The notes under the pieces were generated by a model, which saw only the letters and a list, made by a program, of their open reading frames with translations, made no database searches and was not told where the DNA came from. From Phaeobacter sp. G2 (GTDB lineage: Bacteria; Pseudomonadota; Alphaproteobacteria; Rhodobacterales; Rhodobacteraceae): a stretch of DNA of 64,000 bases. The translations under genes and the position numbers were made by a program. The stretch covers positions 41,596 through 105,595 of the forward strand of contig CP104106.1 of NCBI GenBank assembly GCA_025163595.1. The letters are read 5' to 3'. Positions 8,624 to 18,240 of the stretch are shown here, piece by piece. Position 1 is the stretch's first letter, and every line of letters begins with the position of its first letter.

Positions 8624-10468
8624 TCAGTACATGGTGTCGATGAGGTCTTTGTATTTGCGCTCGACCTCGTTGCGTTTGAGTTTCATCGTCGGAGTGAGTT
8701 CCTCGTCCTCAGCCGTCAGAAGCACGTCGATCAAGCGGAACTTCTTCACTTGTTCCACCGGCGAAAATCCGGAATTCGCACGGTCCACCTCGTTGCCAAT
8801 CAACTCGATGATCGGCTCGCTTTCGCAGAGCGATTTGTAGTTCGAGAACGGGATGCGCTTGTCCTGCGCGTATTTCTCGACCGTTTCCTGGTCGATCATG
8901 ATCAGCACGGTCAGGTACTTGCGCTTGTCGCCAATGATCACAGCGTCCGAGATGTAGGGCGAGAATTTCAGCTCGTTTTCCAGCTGCGAGGGCGTGATGT
9001 TTTTGCCGCCGGCGGTGATGATGATGTCCTTCTTGCGGTCCAGAATGGTCAGATCGCAATTGTCATCCATCTTGCCGACATCGCCGGTATGCACCCAGCC
9101 ATCCACCATGGTCTCGGCGGTCTTTTCCGGCTGGCTCAGGTAGCCAGAGAAGTTTGACCGCGCGCGTATCAGGATCTCGCCATCCTCGGCCAGTTTGGCT
9201 TCGACGCCGCGCATGGCCCGCCCGATCGACCCGATGGGCGATTGGCCTGGAACCGTGGCAGTGACAATGCCAGTCTCGGTCTGTCCATAGGCTTCCTGCA
9301 CAGAGACGCCGAGTGCGTTGAACCAACTGAGCAGCCGCGCCGAGATTGGCGCTGCACCCGAGACGATCGTATGCGCCCGCGCCAGACCCAGTTCGACGCG
9401 GATATTGCGCAACACCAAGAAATCGAGCGCCTTGTGCAAAAGGCTCAGGCTCAGCGGCGCCTTTTTGCCCTCCGCCAACACCGCGGCGCGGCGTTCGGCC
9501 ACTTTCAGCGCCTGAGTATAGGCAAAGCGGCCAAAGGCGGTGGCGTCATTCATGATGAAACTGATGCGGGAATAGAACTTCTCCCACACCCGTGGCACCG
9601 CGAAGATAAAAGTCGGGGCCACCTCCTGAATGTCGGCGTTAAAGGTCTCGCCGCTCTCGGCAATGTTGATGGTGATGCCATGCCGGATCGGGGTCGCGAC
9701 CGAGATGATGCGCTCGGCGGCGTGGCACAGCGGCAGGAAGGTCAGGATCTCGTCACCCGGGCCCAGCGGCATTTCCGGGTGGTTGTCGGCCTGCGCCAGA
9801 AAGAACCGGTGCGAGATCATCGCGCCCTTGGGCGCGCCGGTAGTGCCCGAGGTATAGATCAGCGTGGCGATGTCCTCGCCTTTGCCGGCGTCCAAGCGCG
9901 ACTCGAACGCGGCCTGAATGCTTGCGTCGCTGTCATTGGCGAGTTCAAGGAATGCCTCCCATCCCATGACCTTGTCATGCTCAAAGCGGCGCAGGCCTTC
10001 CATGTCGTAGACAACGACCTTTTCAATCCCCGGCAGCTCGTCCTGTACCAGCAGGTATTTGTCGAGCTGTTCCTCGTCCTCGACGAACAACACCTTGGCG
10101 CCGCTGTCGTTGAGCTGATAGGCGACCTGTTTTTCCTGCAAGGTCGGGTAGAGCCCGTGGGTGACCGCGCCGATGCACTGGATGCCGAGATCGGAAAACA
10201 CCCATTCCTTGTTGTCTTCGCTGATGATCGCCACGACGTCGCCGGCATCGACCCCCAAGGCCATCAGCGCACAACCTGCCTGCCGGGACCGGTGATAGTA
10301 GTCGGTCCAGGTGTATTCTTCCCAGATGCCGAAATCCCTTTCGCGGATCGCGATCGCAGACCCGAATTTCCGGCAGTTCTGCCGAAACAGCTTGGGCAGT
10401 GTGTCGCAGCCGTCGATTTCAAAGACGGGCGGGGTCCAGTTTTGTGTAGAGATGTCGTTCATCGCCAT
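8624..10468 (-). CDS. Long-chain-type acyl-CoA synthetase (AMP-forming)
   Basis: The enzyme activates a carboxylic acid to its CoA thioester using ATP. The 614-residue protein resembles FadD15-like ligases. The AMP-binding signature TLIYTSGTTGAPKGAMIS lies near residues 202-219. A5-type EAYGQTETG (the adenylate-forming core), the hinge DRKKDIIITAGGKNI and a late Lys (TPTMKLKR) follow. ATG at 10468 follows AAGGA and overlaps livF by ten bases. Its place beside an uptake system suggests that it traps the imported acid. The exact acid is unknown. Confidence 0.9.
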   Translation of the reverse strand: MAMNDISTQNWTPPVFEIDGCDTLPKLFRQNCRKFGSAIAIRERDFGIWEEYTWTDYYHRSRQAGCALMALGVDAGDVVAIISEDNKEWVFSDLGIQCIGAVTHGLYPTLQEKQVAYQLNDSGAKVLFVEDEEQLDKYLLVQDELPGIEKVVVYDMEGLRRFEHDKVMGWEAFLELANDSDASIQAAFESRLDAGKGEDIATLIYTSGTTGAPKGAMISHRFFLAQADNHPEMPLGPGDEILTFLPLCHAAERIISVATPIRHGITINIAESGETFNADIQEVAPTFIFAVPRVWEKFYSRISFIMNDATAFGRFAYTQALKVAERRAAVLAEGKKAPLSLSLLHKALDFLVLRNIRVELGLARAHTIVSGAAPISARLLSWFNALGVSVQEAYGQTETGIVTATVPGQSPIGSIGRAMRGVEAKLAEDGEILIRARSNFSGYLSQPEKTAETMVDGWVHTGDVGKMDDNCDLTILDRKKDIIITAGGKNITPSQLENELKFSPYISDAVIIGDKRKYLTVLIMIDQETVEKYAQDKRIPFSNYKSLCESEPIIELIGNEVDRANSGFSPVEQVKKFRLIDVLLTAEDEELTPTMKLKRNEVERKYKDLIDTMY

Positions 10469-11229
10469 GTCTTCCTTGCTTTCCAGCGGCGGTCGCCCCG
10501 CGCGCTGTCGGCCTTGATGCCAAGGTAAAATTCGCGGATATCGGCGCTGTTCATCAGCACGTCGCGTTCGCCTTCCATGACGATCCGCCCGGTTTCCAGC
10601 ACATAGCCGAAATCGGCGGCCGGAAGCGCGACGCTGGCGTTCTGTTCCACCAGCAGCATCGTCATGCCTTCCTCGACATTGATCCGCTTGATGATTGCGA
10701 AAATCTCGGAAATCAGCCGGGGCGAGAGACCCAGCGACGGCTCATCCAGCAGCATCAGGCTGGGCCGTGCCATGAAGGCGCGTCCAAGGGCCACCATCTG
10801 CTGTTGCCCGCCCGACAGGTAGATCGCCTGCTTGTCGAGAAATTCGCGCAGGACCGGGAACCAGCCCAGCACCTTTTCGAAATCGCGCGCCACCTCGTCG
10901 CGGTCCTTGCGGCAATAGGCACCCATCATCAGGTTGTCTTTCACCGACAAAAGCGCAAACACTTCGCGTCCTTCGGGGCTATGGGCCACACCGGTGCGGG
11001 CAATCACATCCGGATCCAGGCCGGTAATGGCCTTACCCTTGAATGTGATCTCACCTTTGAACGGGTCGAGCGCCCCCGAGATGGTTTTCAGGATAGTGGT
11101 CTTGCCAGCGCCGTTCGATCCCATGACCGTGACCACGGTGCCTTCGCGCACCGAAAGGCTGACACCGCGGATCGCCATGACGCGGCCATACATGGTTTCG
11201 ACATTGCGGACTTTCAGAACTTCGCTCAT
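10459..11229 (-). CDS. livF: LivF-type ABC transporter ATPase
   Basis: One of the two cytoplasmic ATPases of the branched-chain-type importer. Visible motifs are Walker A (GSNGAGKTTILK), signature LSGGQQQM, Walker B (LMLLDEPSLGL) and the switch His region (MLLVEQNASVAL). The length of 256 residues is slightly above the usual 235 or so because of a basic C-terminal tail (ARGDRRWKARKTWR). It is translationally coupled to livG by an ATGA overlap. Confidence 0.92.
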   Translation of the reverse strand: MSEVLKVRNVETMYGRVMAIRGVSLSVREGTVVTVMGSNGAGKTTILKTISGALDPFKGEITFKGKAITGLDPDVIARTGVAHSPEGREVFALLSVKDNLMMGAYCRKDRDEVARDFEKVLGWFPVLREFLDKQAIYLSGGQQQMVALGRAFMARPSLMLLDEPSLGLSPRLISEIFAIIKRINVEEGMTMLLVEQNASVALPAADFGYVLETGRIVMEGERDVLMNSADIREFYLGIKADSARGDRRWKARKTWR

Positions 11230-11993
11230 GCCGCTTCCCCCCCTAGATAGGCTGCCTGCACATCCGGGTCGTCCTGCACCTCCGAGGCGCTGCCGGTGGC
11301 CAGGAAGCGGCCTTCGTTGATTGCCAGAACCTTGTCCGAGACCTTGTTCACCAGCTTCATGTCGTGCTCGATCATCACCACGGTGATGCCCAGATCCTCG
11401 CGGATGTCTTCGATCACAAAGGCGGTGTCGTCGGTTTCCTCGGTGGTCAGCCCGCTGGAGGGCTCATCCAGCAACAGGATCTCGGGGCTGGCGACCAGCG
11501 CGCGCGCCATCTCGGTTTTCTTGCGCACGCCGTAAGGCAGGTCGGCGACGCGGGCGTGACGGTAGCCTTCGAGATCGAGAAACTCGATAACCTCTTCCGC
11601 CTTGCGGCGGTGCTCCAGTTCCTGGCGTAATTGGCCGGGCAGGAAGAACAGCTCGCTCAGCGGCGAGAACCGCCCATGCCGGAACCGGCCGATCAACAGG
11701 TTGTCCAGAAGTGAGGCATGCTCGAACAATTCGATGTTCTGGAAGGTGCGGGCGATGCCGTGGTTGATCACTTCGTGGGGCCTGGCCCCCAGCAGGCTTT
11801 CGCCACCAAAGCGGATATCGCCTTCCAGCGGGTCATAGATGCGGCAGATCAGGTTGAACACCGTGCTCTTGCCGGCACCATTGGGACCGATGATGGTGAA
11901 TACCTTGCCCGGTTCCACCGAGAAGCTCAGGTTATCGACGGCTTTCAGCCCACCGAATGCCAGCGACACGTTTTCGACTTCAAGCCAGCTCAT
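11226..11993 (-). CDS. livG: LivG-type ABC transporter ATPase
   Basis: The second ATPase subunit, 255 residues. Walker A GPNGAGKSTVFN and Walker B ILLLDEPSSGL are clear. The signature region is altered (LPYGVRKKTEMAR rather than LSYGQQR), which occurs in some LivG homologues linked to acyl-CoA operons. The C-terminal VQAAYLGG is the usual LivG ending. It overlaps livM by four bases (ATGA). Confidence 0.9.
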   Translation of the reverse strand: MSWLEVENVSLAFGGLKAVDNLSFSVEPGKVFTIIGPNGAGKSTVFNLICRIYDPLEGDIRFGGESLLGARPHEVINHGIARTFQNIELFEHASLLDNLLIGRFRHGRFSPLSELFFLPGQLRQELEHRRKAEEVIEFLDLEGYRHARVADLPYGVRKKTEMARALVASPEILLLDEPSSGLTTEETDDTAFVIEDIREDLGITVVMIEHDMKLVNKVSDKVLAINEGRFLATGSASEVQDDPDVQAAYLGGEAA

Positions 11994-13057
11994 TTCAGAC
12001 GCTCCGTCTTGAGGAAGGTCTTCTGACGTTGGAAGCTGCGGCGCTTGTACATCGGGAAGACGTTGAAATAGTGATGGATTTTGACCCAGCGGCCATAGAG
12101 CCCATCAGGTTCGAACAGGATGAAGCCAAGAAGGATCATCCCGAAGGCGAGGCTGTCGAACCCGCCGGATGTGGCTATGGCCCCGGGAAGCAGCACCTTG
12201 ACCCAACTCAGGACGGTGGGCAGCAGCACGATGAAGAACGCGCCGAAGATGGCCCCGTGGATGGTGCCGATCCCACCGACAACGATCATAAGAAGCAGGC
12301 GAATGCTCTCACCCATGCCGAAAGTTTCCGGTGTAATGTAGTAGAACGCATGCGCCAGAAGCCCACCAGCCAGACCGGCGAACACCGCCGACAGGAAGAA
12401 GGCATAGGCTTTGTAGAAGGCCACATTCGTGCCCAGCGAACGGGCCGAAACTTCGCTGTCGCGGATCGCGATCAGGGCGCGGCCAGACCGTGTGCGCAAC
12501 AGGTTGCGCGTCATCAGAATGGCGCCGACAAACAGGGCGAGATTTAACAGGTAGGTCTTCCAGCTCTGGTCGATGGCGATGCCGAAGATGTCGATGCCCG
12601 GAACCGGCAGGCCACGATGTCCGCCGGTAAAATCGCCGCCGCCGCCGATCAGCCGTTCGGTCACGATAGCAATCGAAAGCGTAGCGATGGCGAGATACAA
12701 GCCATGCATGCGCCCGATGGCCAGCCCGACCAAACCAGTGATCAGCGCCGCCAGGGGCAGCGACAGGATCCACGGCACGCCGTAGCGGCTGAGCAGGATG
12801 GTATGAGCATAGGCGCCGATGGCAACAAAGGCGGCCTGCCCGAAACTCACTTGTCCCGAGAATCCGGTGAGGATCATCAGACCCAGGCCGGCGATGGCAT
12901 AGATGTAGACAAACGACAATTCGTCCAGAAAGTAGCCGTCAAGGAACAGCGGGGCGGCAAGCGCGATACACAAGAACAGCAGATACCAGAAAGCCTGTGT
13001 GCGGTCGCGAAACAGGCGGATGTCCTGCTTGTAGGATTTGCGGAAAAGAACGCGCAT
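11990..13057 (-). CDS. livM: LivM-type ABC permease
   Basis: This is an inner-membrane permease subunit of 355 residues with eight or more hydrophobic segments. The family motif GLMILTGFSGQVSFGQAAFV is near residue 60, and the late VVGGIGTIHGAIFGAFF marks the LivM coupling region. A basic cytoplasmic tail (YKRRSFQRQKTFLKTERLK) ends the protein. Four bases separate it from livH. Confidence 0.9.
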   Translation of the reverse strand: MRVLFRKSYKQDIRLFRDRTQAFWYLLFLCIALAAPLFLDGYFLDELSFVYIYAIAGLGLMILTGFSGQVSFGQAAFVAIGAYAHTILLSRYGVPWILSLPLAALITGLVGLAIGRMHGLYLAIATLSIAIVTERLIGGGGDFTGGHRGLPVPGIDIFGIAIDQSWKTYLLNLALFVGAILMTRNLLRTRSGRALIAIRDSEVSARSLGTNVAFYKAYAFFLSAVFAGLAGGLLAHAFYYITPETFGMGESIRLLLMIVVGGIGTIHGAIFGAFFIVLLPTVLSWVKVLLPGAIATSGGFDSLAFGMILLGFILFEPDGLYGRWVKIHHYFNVFPMYKRRSFQRQKTFLKTERLK

Positions 13058-13061
13058 GAGC

Positions 13062-13943
13062 CTATACCTTCTTTGCGTAGATTTGTGCCAGCAGCCCTTC
13101 GGGCCGGATCAGCAGCACGACGAACATGATCAGATAGGCGCCGATGCCCTTGAACGTCGGGAACATGATGTCGAAGAACGGCTCGGTCACGCCGATCAGC
13201 AAACAGCCCAGAACGGCGCCGGGGATCGATCCGAACCCGCCGACAATGGCGCCGGCAAAGGCTTTGAAGCCGACAAATCCCATCTGCGTCGAGACCAGCG
13301 TGACCGGGCCCAGGAGCAGGCCGGCGATGGCGCCGAAGATTGCGGACATGGCCCAGATGGACGAGGTCAGGCGCTTGACGGGGATGCCCATGTAAAAGGC
13401 CGCCAATTGGTTCAGGGACAAGGCCTGCATCGCCACGCCTTGGCGGGCATAGCGGAAGAAGGCGTAAAGCCCGCTGGCCACGATGGCGGTTACCAGGATC
13501 GCCAGAACGCTGGACCAGCCAATGATGACCGACCCAAGCGTCAGATTGCCCTCAACCGGGGCAGGCAGCGAATAGTTGCCAAAGCCCCATACAATCCCGG
13601 CCACGGCGCGCAGTGCAATTCCCAGCGCCAGCGTCAGGATAAAAACGGTGAACACCGGCTGCCCGGTGAGCCGCCGCACAACAAGCGCGTCGACCCCGTA
13701 ACCGAACCCGCCCATGAACACGAGCGTCAGCAAGGCCCCCAGCCAATAAGGCAACCCCCAAAGCACGATGAACTGATAGCCTACAAAGGCCCCCAGCATC
13801 ATGAACTCGCCCTGGGCGAAGTTCACCTGCTCGGTAGCCTTGTAGACCAGCACCAGGCCGATGGCGATCAGGCTGTAGAGACAGCCCTGTGACAGGCCGA
13901 CCAGCAAAAGCTGTATGGCGTCGGCGAAACTCAGACCGGTCAT
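13062..13943 (-). CDS. livH: LivH-type ABC permease
   Basis: The partner permease, about 293 residues, strongly hydrophobic throughout. LSQGCLYSLIAIGLVLVYK, VNFAQGEFMMLGAF and IVGGFGSIPGAVLGCLLIG are diagnostic of LivH. ATG at 13943 is preferred: it overlaps the stop codon of the CoA-transferase gene (ATGA) and has GGAGGG nine bases upstream. A longer start at 13958 would add five residues. Confidence 0.9.
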   Translation of the reverse strand: MTGLSFADAIQLLLVGLSQGCLYSLIAIGLVLVYKATEQVNFAQGEFMMLGAFVGYQFIVLWGLPYWLGALLTLVFMGGFGYGVDALVVRRLTGQPVFTVFILTLALGIALRAVAGIVWGFGNYSLPAPVEGNLTLGSVIIGWSSVLAILVTAIVASGLYAFFRYARQGVAMQALSLNQLAAFYMGIPVKRLTSSIWAMSAIFGAIAGLLLGPVTLVSTQMGFVGFKAFAGAIVGGFGSIPGAVLGCLLIGVTEPFFDIMFPTFKGIGAYLIMFVVLLIRPEGLLAQIYAKKV

Positions 13944-15055
13944 ATGGCGGCCCTCCAATGCTCTAGGATTTCGTTCATTTCGACGAAACCGGCGTCACCG
14001 GTTGTCGGAATGTCTGGCGGGGTTTGTGAGAATCGGGGGGCCGGGGCGGGCATTTCGATGCCGTCCACGGTGACAAAGCTCTCGCGTGCCCGGTTGTGCT
14101 GGTGTGTGGCAGCTTCGGCCAGTGGCACCACCGGCGCAAAGCAGGCATCGCTGCCTTCCAGCACCTCGCACCATTCGGCCTGTGTCCGGGTCAGGAACAG
14201 TTCGGTCAGGGCCTCGCGCATGGCCGGCTGCGCCTCGGGCGCATATTGGTCGGCAAAACGCGGATCATCGCTCAGCCCGGTCAGGCGCAGGAATTCGGTA
14301 AAGAACTGTGGCTCGACACAGCCGATGGATATGAACTTTCCGTCGGCGGTTTCGTAACAACGATACCACGCCACCCCGCCATTGATGAAATCGCCAGCGC
14401 GCTCGCCGCTCCAGGCCCCACCGGCCGCCAGCCCGTGTTGCATGGTCATCAAGAGGTTGACCCCATCGCACATGGCCGCGTCGACCACCTGACCCTCGCC
14501 GGTTGCGCGCGCATGGGTCAGGGCCGCGAGGATGCCGACATTCAGCATCATCGCGCCACCACCCTGATCGGCAATCAGGTTCATTGGCGCGGGCGGGGGC
14601 CGGTCGGCCTCGCCCAGCCCATGAACCGCGCCCGTGATCGCGGCATAGTTCAGATCATGCCCGGCAGCCTGTGCCAGCGGCCCGGTCTGTCCCCATCCGG
14701 TCATGCGGCCATAGACCAGCGCCGGATTGCGTGCCAGAACCGCCTCTGGAGCGAATCCGAGTTTCTCCATCTTGCCGGGGCGGAAGCCCTCGATCAGAAT
14801 CTCGGCCCGCTCGATCAGCCCCCAGAGCTTTTCAGCATCATTTGCCTGCCGCAGATCGAGCACCAGACTGCGCCGCGAGCGATTGAACAGGTTGTGTTTC
14901 TCATCGATCGGCAAGGGGAAAGCCTGACCGGGGCGCGTGATCCGCACCACTTCGGCGCCCATGTCGGCCAGATGCATGGCCGCAAAGGGCGCAGGCCCGA
15001 TCCCGGCCATTTCGATGACCCGAACACCTTTGAGGGGACCGTTGCGTGTCAGCAT
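13940..15055 (-). CDS. Family III CoA-transferase / alpha-methylacyl-CoA racemase (CaiB/BaiF)
   Basis: Family members either move CoA between carboxylic acids through an aspartyl anhydride or racemise 2-methylacyl-CoA esters. The N-terminal GVRVIEMAGIGPAPFAAM and RITRPGQ, the FNRSRRSLVLDLR block and the GHDLNYAAITG segment are typical; the latter two are racemase-like features (Amacr keeps His and Asp in a GHDINY block). The racemase reading is therefore favoured, which would fit breakdown of a methyl-branched chain. ATG at 15055 has GAGGTGA upstream and yields 371 residues. The gene sits between the SDR and livH genes. Confidence 0.85.
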   Translation of the reverse strand: MLTRNGPLKGVRVIEMAGIGPAPFAAMHLADMGAEVVRITRPGQAFPLPIDEKHNLFNRSRRSLVLDLRQANDAEKLWGLIERAEILIEGFRPGKMEKLGFAPEAVLARNPALVYGRMTGWGQTGPLAQAAGHDLNYAAITGAVHGLGEADRPPPAPMNLIADQGGGAMMLNVGILAALTHARATGEGQVVDAAMCDGVNLLMTMQHGLAAGGAWSGERAGDFINGGVAWYRCYETADGKFISIGCVEPQFFTEFLRLTGLSDDPRFADQYAPEAQPAMREALTELFLTRTQAEWCEVLEGSDACFAPVVPLAEAATHQHNRARESFVTVDGIEMPAPAPRFSQTPPDIPTTGDAGFVEMNEILEHWRAAI

Positions 15056-15059
15056 CTCG

Positions 15060-15833
15060 TCACCTCGCCCGCAGCCGCGTGGCGGCATCCAGACGCAGGG
15101 TCGCGCCGTTCATGTAGCTGTTTTCGATCAGAAAAGCGCAGGCATGGGCGAATTCTTCCATCCGGCCCACCCGCTTGGGGGCCTCGACGCTTTCTTCGAG
15201 CGAGGCGACGACCTCATCTCCGAGGCTCATCACCATCGGTGTGCCAAACAGTCCCGGCGCGATGGCGTTGATACGGATGCCTTTCGGCCCCAGCTCGCGC
15301 GCGGCAGGCAGGTTGAGCCCTATCACACCGGCCTTGGACGAGGCATAGGCAGTCTGCCCGATCTGGCCTTCATAGGCCGCCCCGGACGAGATGTTGACGA
15401 TCACGCCACGCTCTTCCCCGTCTTCGGGCGGGTTTTCCAGCATCCGCGCGGCGGCCTGGCTCATCACGTTGAACGTGCCCACAAGGTTGATCTCGACCGT
15501 GCGGCGAAAGGCATCGAGAGACGCAGGTGCGCCCTCGCGGTCGACCACCTTCATCGGGCTGACCACACCGGCACAGTTGATGGCGACATGCAGCGCGCCA
15601 AAGCGGTCGACCACAGCCGAGATGGCCTCGGACACGTGCTCGTCGCTGGTCACATCCACCTGCCGGAACATGGCCCGGTCCGCGCCCAAACGGTCGGCCA
15701 GCGCGGTGCCCTGTTCCATGTCGCGGTCGAACATGGCCACCTGTGCACCCAGCCCGTGCAGGTATTCTGCCGTCGCAGCACCAAGTCCCGAGGCCCCGCC
15801 GGTCACGATAATGGTCTTGCCTTCTATCTTCAT
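15060..15833 (-). CDS. Short-chain dehydrogenase/reductase (3-hydroxyacyl-CoA dehydrogenase-like)
   Basis: NAD(P)-dependent oxidoreductase, 257 residues. The glycine-rich cofactor motif VTGGASGLGAAT starts at residue 10, and the adenine-pocket Asp is in MFDRDM, favouring NAD. NCAGVV, the catalytic Ser (NISSGAAYEG) and YASSKAG (Tyr and Lys) are all present. It resembles type II 17-beta-hydroxysteroid/3-hydroxyacyl-CoA dehydrogenases, which would supply the third step of beta-oxidation that no other gene here covers. ATG at 15833 is set by the fold's first strand (MKIEGKTIIVTGG). Confidence 0.88.
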   Translation of the reverse strand: MKIEGKTIIVTGGASGLGAATAEYLHGLGAQVAMFDRDMEQGTALADRLGADRAMFRQVDVTSDEHVSEAISAVVDRFGALHVAINCAGVVSPMKVVDREGAPASLDAFRRTVEINLVGTFNVMSQAAARMLENPPEDGEERGVIVNISSGAAYEGQIGQTAYASSKAGVIGLNLPAARELGPKGIRINAIAPGLFGTPMVMSLGDEVVASLEESVEAPKRVGRMEEFAHACAFLIENSYMNGATLRLDAATRLRAR

Positions 15834-15844
15834 GACCTGGGCCC

Positions 15845-16981
15845 CTATTTGAACGCCGCCACACCGGTCAGGGACCGGGCGATCAGCAGTTTCTGAATCT
15901 CTGTGGTCCCGTCCGGGATCGGCCCGATGATGGCTTCGCGGGCCAGGCGTTCGACGATGAACTCGCGGGTCACGCCGTTGCCGCCATGGATCTGCACCGC
16001 CTGCCGCGTGGCGTTCACCGCGATCTCGGTGCCGTACCACTTGGCCATGGCGCATTCCGTGTCGCAGCGTTCATCGCGGTCGATCATGCCGGCGGCACGA
16101 TGGGTCAGCAGGCGCGCGGCGTCGATCTCGGTTGCCATGGTGGCGATCTTGTCGGCAATCATCTGATGCCCGGCGATCTGCTTGCCATGCTGGTTGCGCT
16201 CTTGCGCGTAACGGATCGATTCCTCAAGCGCCCGGCGCGCCAGCGCGATGCCCCACATCGCCATATGCACCCGCGCGCGTTCGAACACGACCAGCGTCTG
16301 CTGCAACCCGCGCCCTTCGGCGCCGATGGTGTTCTCAACGGGCACCCGCACCTCATCGAGGAAGACCTGCGAGGTCGACTGTGCATTGAGGCCGATCTTG
16401 GGGATGTCGCGGGTTTCGAACCCGTGTTCCTTGCGGTCGACCAGGATATGCGTCAACCCCTCGCCGGTGTTGCAGGTGCAGATCAGGAAATCGGCGAAAC
16501 GCCCGTTCGAAATCCAGGTCTTTTCGCCCGAAATCACCCAATCGCCGCCATCCTTGCGGGCGCGTGTCTTGACCGCCGCCACGTCCGAGCCGACACCCGG
16601 CTCAGAGATGCCGATGGCCACGGATGTCTCACCCGCCAGAAGCTGTGGGATATAGCGCGCGCGTTGTTCATCGGTTCCAAGGCGAAGCAAAAGGTCGGCG
16701 CCCACCACGTTGATTAGGATCGGCAACGCAATGTCCATCGCCGTGACGCCGACCTCTTCGAATAGCATCAGGTGCGTGGACCAATCGAGCCCCATGCCAC
16801 CCGCCTCTTCGGGATGGGGGGCCGAGGTCAGGCCGAATTCGGACAGTTGCGTGAGGAACCCCTGGATCACCTCTTTTTCAAACGGCGCATCCTTGACCTT
16901 CAGGTATTCCGGTTCGATCTGGTCATCGAGGAAGCGACGCAGCATGTCGCAGGCCATTGTCTGTTCTTCGGTCTTGAACAT
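15845..16981 (-). CDS. Acyl-CoA dehydrogenase
   Basis: FAD enzyme for the first beta-oxidation step, 378 residues. The signature VAIGISEPGVGSDVAAVKTRA binds substrate and FAD, and the C-terminal QIHGGNGVTREF and ARLAREAIIGPIPDGTTEIQ supply FAD contacts. The usual catalytic Glu position falls in the segment PIPDGTTE-I. GGAGAG lies before the ATG at 16981. A 24-codon fragment matching its N-terminus (MFKTEEQTMACDMLRRFL) exists at 20681, evidence of a duplicated locus. Confidence 0.9.
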   Translation of the reverse strand: MFKTEEQTMACDMLRRFLDDQIEPEYLKVKDAPFEKEVIQGFLTQLSEFGLTSAPHPEEAGGMGLDWSTHLMLFEEVGVTAMDIALPILINVVGADLLLRLGTDEQRARYIPQLLAGETSVAIGISEPGVGSDVAAVKTRARKDGGDWVISGEKTWISNGRFADFLICTCNTGEGLTHILVDRKEHGFETRDIPKIGLNAQSTSQVFLDEVRVPVENTIGAEGRGLQQTLVVFERARVHMAMWGIALARRALEESIRYAQERNQHGKQIAGHQMIADKIATMATEIDAARLLTHRAAGMIDRDERCDTECAMAKWYGTEIAVNATRQAVQIHGGNGVTREFIVERLAREAIIGPIPDGTTEIQKLLIARSLTGVAAFK

Positions 16982-16990
16982 CTCGCTCTC

Positions 16991-18229
16991 CTATCGTGCC
17001 AGAATCAGGACCGAGGCCACGGCCTCTTCGATCCCGATCAGCCCACCACCGTTCTCTGCAATTGCCACCTTTGCCCCTTCGACCTGGCGCGTGCCGCATT
17101 CGCCGCGCAGCTGGCTGACAAGCTCATAGACCTGCCCCAGACCGGTGGCGCCGATCGGGTGGCCCTTGCACTCCAGCCCACCCGACGGGTTGACCGGCAC
17201 ACGCCCGCCAATCGTGGTCTCGCCACGTTCGGAGGCTGCCGCGCCCTCACCAAAGGGAAAAAGACCAAGGTTTTCGATCTGGATCAGCTCGCCCACAGCA
17301 GTGGCGTCATGCACCTCGGCGACCGAGACGTCCTCGGGCCCAAGCCCGGCCTTCTCATAGGCGCGCCGGGCCGCCTTAGCGGTCAGATGGTTTTCAAAGT
17401 CGTCGCCATCCCGGTCCGAACCGGTCTGGATCACGCTGGCACGCAACTCGATGGCGCGGTCTCGGGAAATGCCGTGGCGCTTCATGCCCGCTTCGGTCAT
17501 CAGCACCGCCGCAGCACCGCCATCGCTCATCGGGGCGCACATCGGCAGGGTCAGCGGATAGGTGATCGGCGGCGCGCCCAGCACGTCGCCAACAGTGTAG
17601 GGATCGCGGAACTGCGCCTTGTCGTTTTCCACCGAATGCATGTGGTTCTTGGCCGCGATGGCCGCGAATTGCGCCTGTGTCGTCCCAAAGAGGCGCATAT
17701 GCGCGCGGGCAAAGGCGGCGTAGACGGCCATGAAAACGGAATAGGGTTTTTCGGACTCGCTGCCTTCCTGCAGATCGATCCCATGTCCCAGCGCCAGCAG
17801 TTGTTTTTCATTCTCCTCGGCAGTCGCCAGTTCCCAGCCCGAGTCGAAGAAGCTGAACATCTTGGCTTTATCACCAGTCCACATCTTCTCGGCCCCGACG
17901 GCCAGCGCCACATCGCCTTCGCCTGCCTTCAGAAACTGCGCCGCCAGGTTCAGGGCGGTCGATCCGCTGGCGCAGGCGTTTTCGACGTTCACAACCGGAA
18001 TGCTCTCGATTCCCATATCGCGCAGGGCGATCTGGCCCGGGATCATCAACTGGCCTTCCAGATGCCGCTGTGTGGCGTTCGAAAAATAGGCGGCTTCAAC
18101 CGCACCGGCGGAAATCCCGGCATCAGCCAGGGCCCCGGTGACGGCCTCGCGGGACAGCGACTTCACGGTCGCCCCGTCCAGGCGTCCCATGCGCGTCATC
18201 GCCACGCCGGTTATGTAAACCTTGTCCAT
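16991..18229 (-). CDS. Thiolase family protein (acetyl-CoA acetyltransferase / SCP-x-like)
   Basis: The enzyme performs thiolytic cleavage of 3-ketoacyl-CoA. VENACASGSTALNLAA carries the nucleophilic Cys, HDATAVGELIQIENLG the region around the conserved His, and CKGHPIGATGLGQVYEL the second active-site His block. The pattern resembles the SCP2/SCP-x-like thiolase group more than classical FadA, a group often used on branched or sterol-type chains. ATG at 18229 (MDKVYITG) has GAGGACC upstream; an ATG at 18241 overlapping the hydratase stop is an alternative. The final 30 or so codons are also found as a fragment at 20.6 kb. Confidence 0.87.
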   Translation of the reverse strand: MDKVYITGVAMTRMGRLDGATVKSLSREAVTGALADAGISAGAVEAAYFSNATQRHLEGQLMIPGQIALRDMGIESIPVVNVENACASGSTALNLAAQFLKAGEGDVALAVGAEKMWTGDKAKMFSFFDSGWELATAEENEKQLLALGHGIDLQEGSESEKPYSVFMAVYAAFARAHMRLFGTTQAQFAAIAAKNHMHSVENDKAQFRDPYTVGDVLGAPPITYPLTLPMCAPMSDGGAAAVLMTEAGMKRHGISRDRAIELRASVIQTGSDRDGDDFENHLTAKAARRAYEKAGLGPEDVSVAEVHDATAVGELIQIENLGLFPFGEGAAASERGETTIGGRVPVNPSGGLECKGHPIGATGLGQVYELVSQLRGECGTRQVEGAKVAIAENGGGLIGIEEAVASVLILAR

Positions 18230-18240
18230 CTTGGTCCTCA

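Noticed and set aside
9242..10528. Long plus-strand frame opposite the acyl-CoA synthetase
   Set aside because: Antisense to a gene with all adenylate-forming motifs; no family likeness of its own. Similar antisense frames opposite the thiolase, helicase and relaxase genes were dropped for the same reason.
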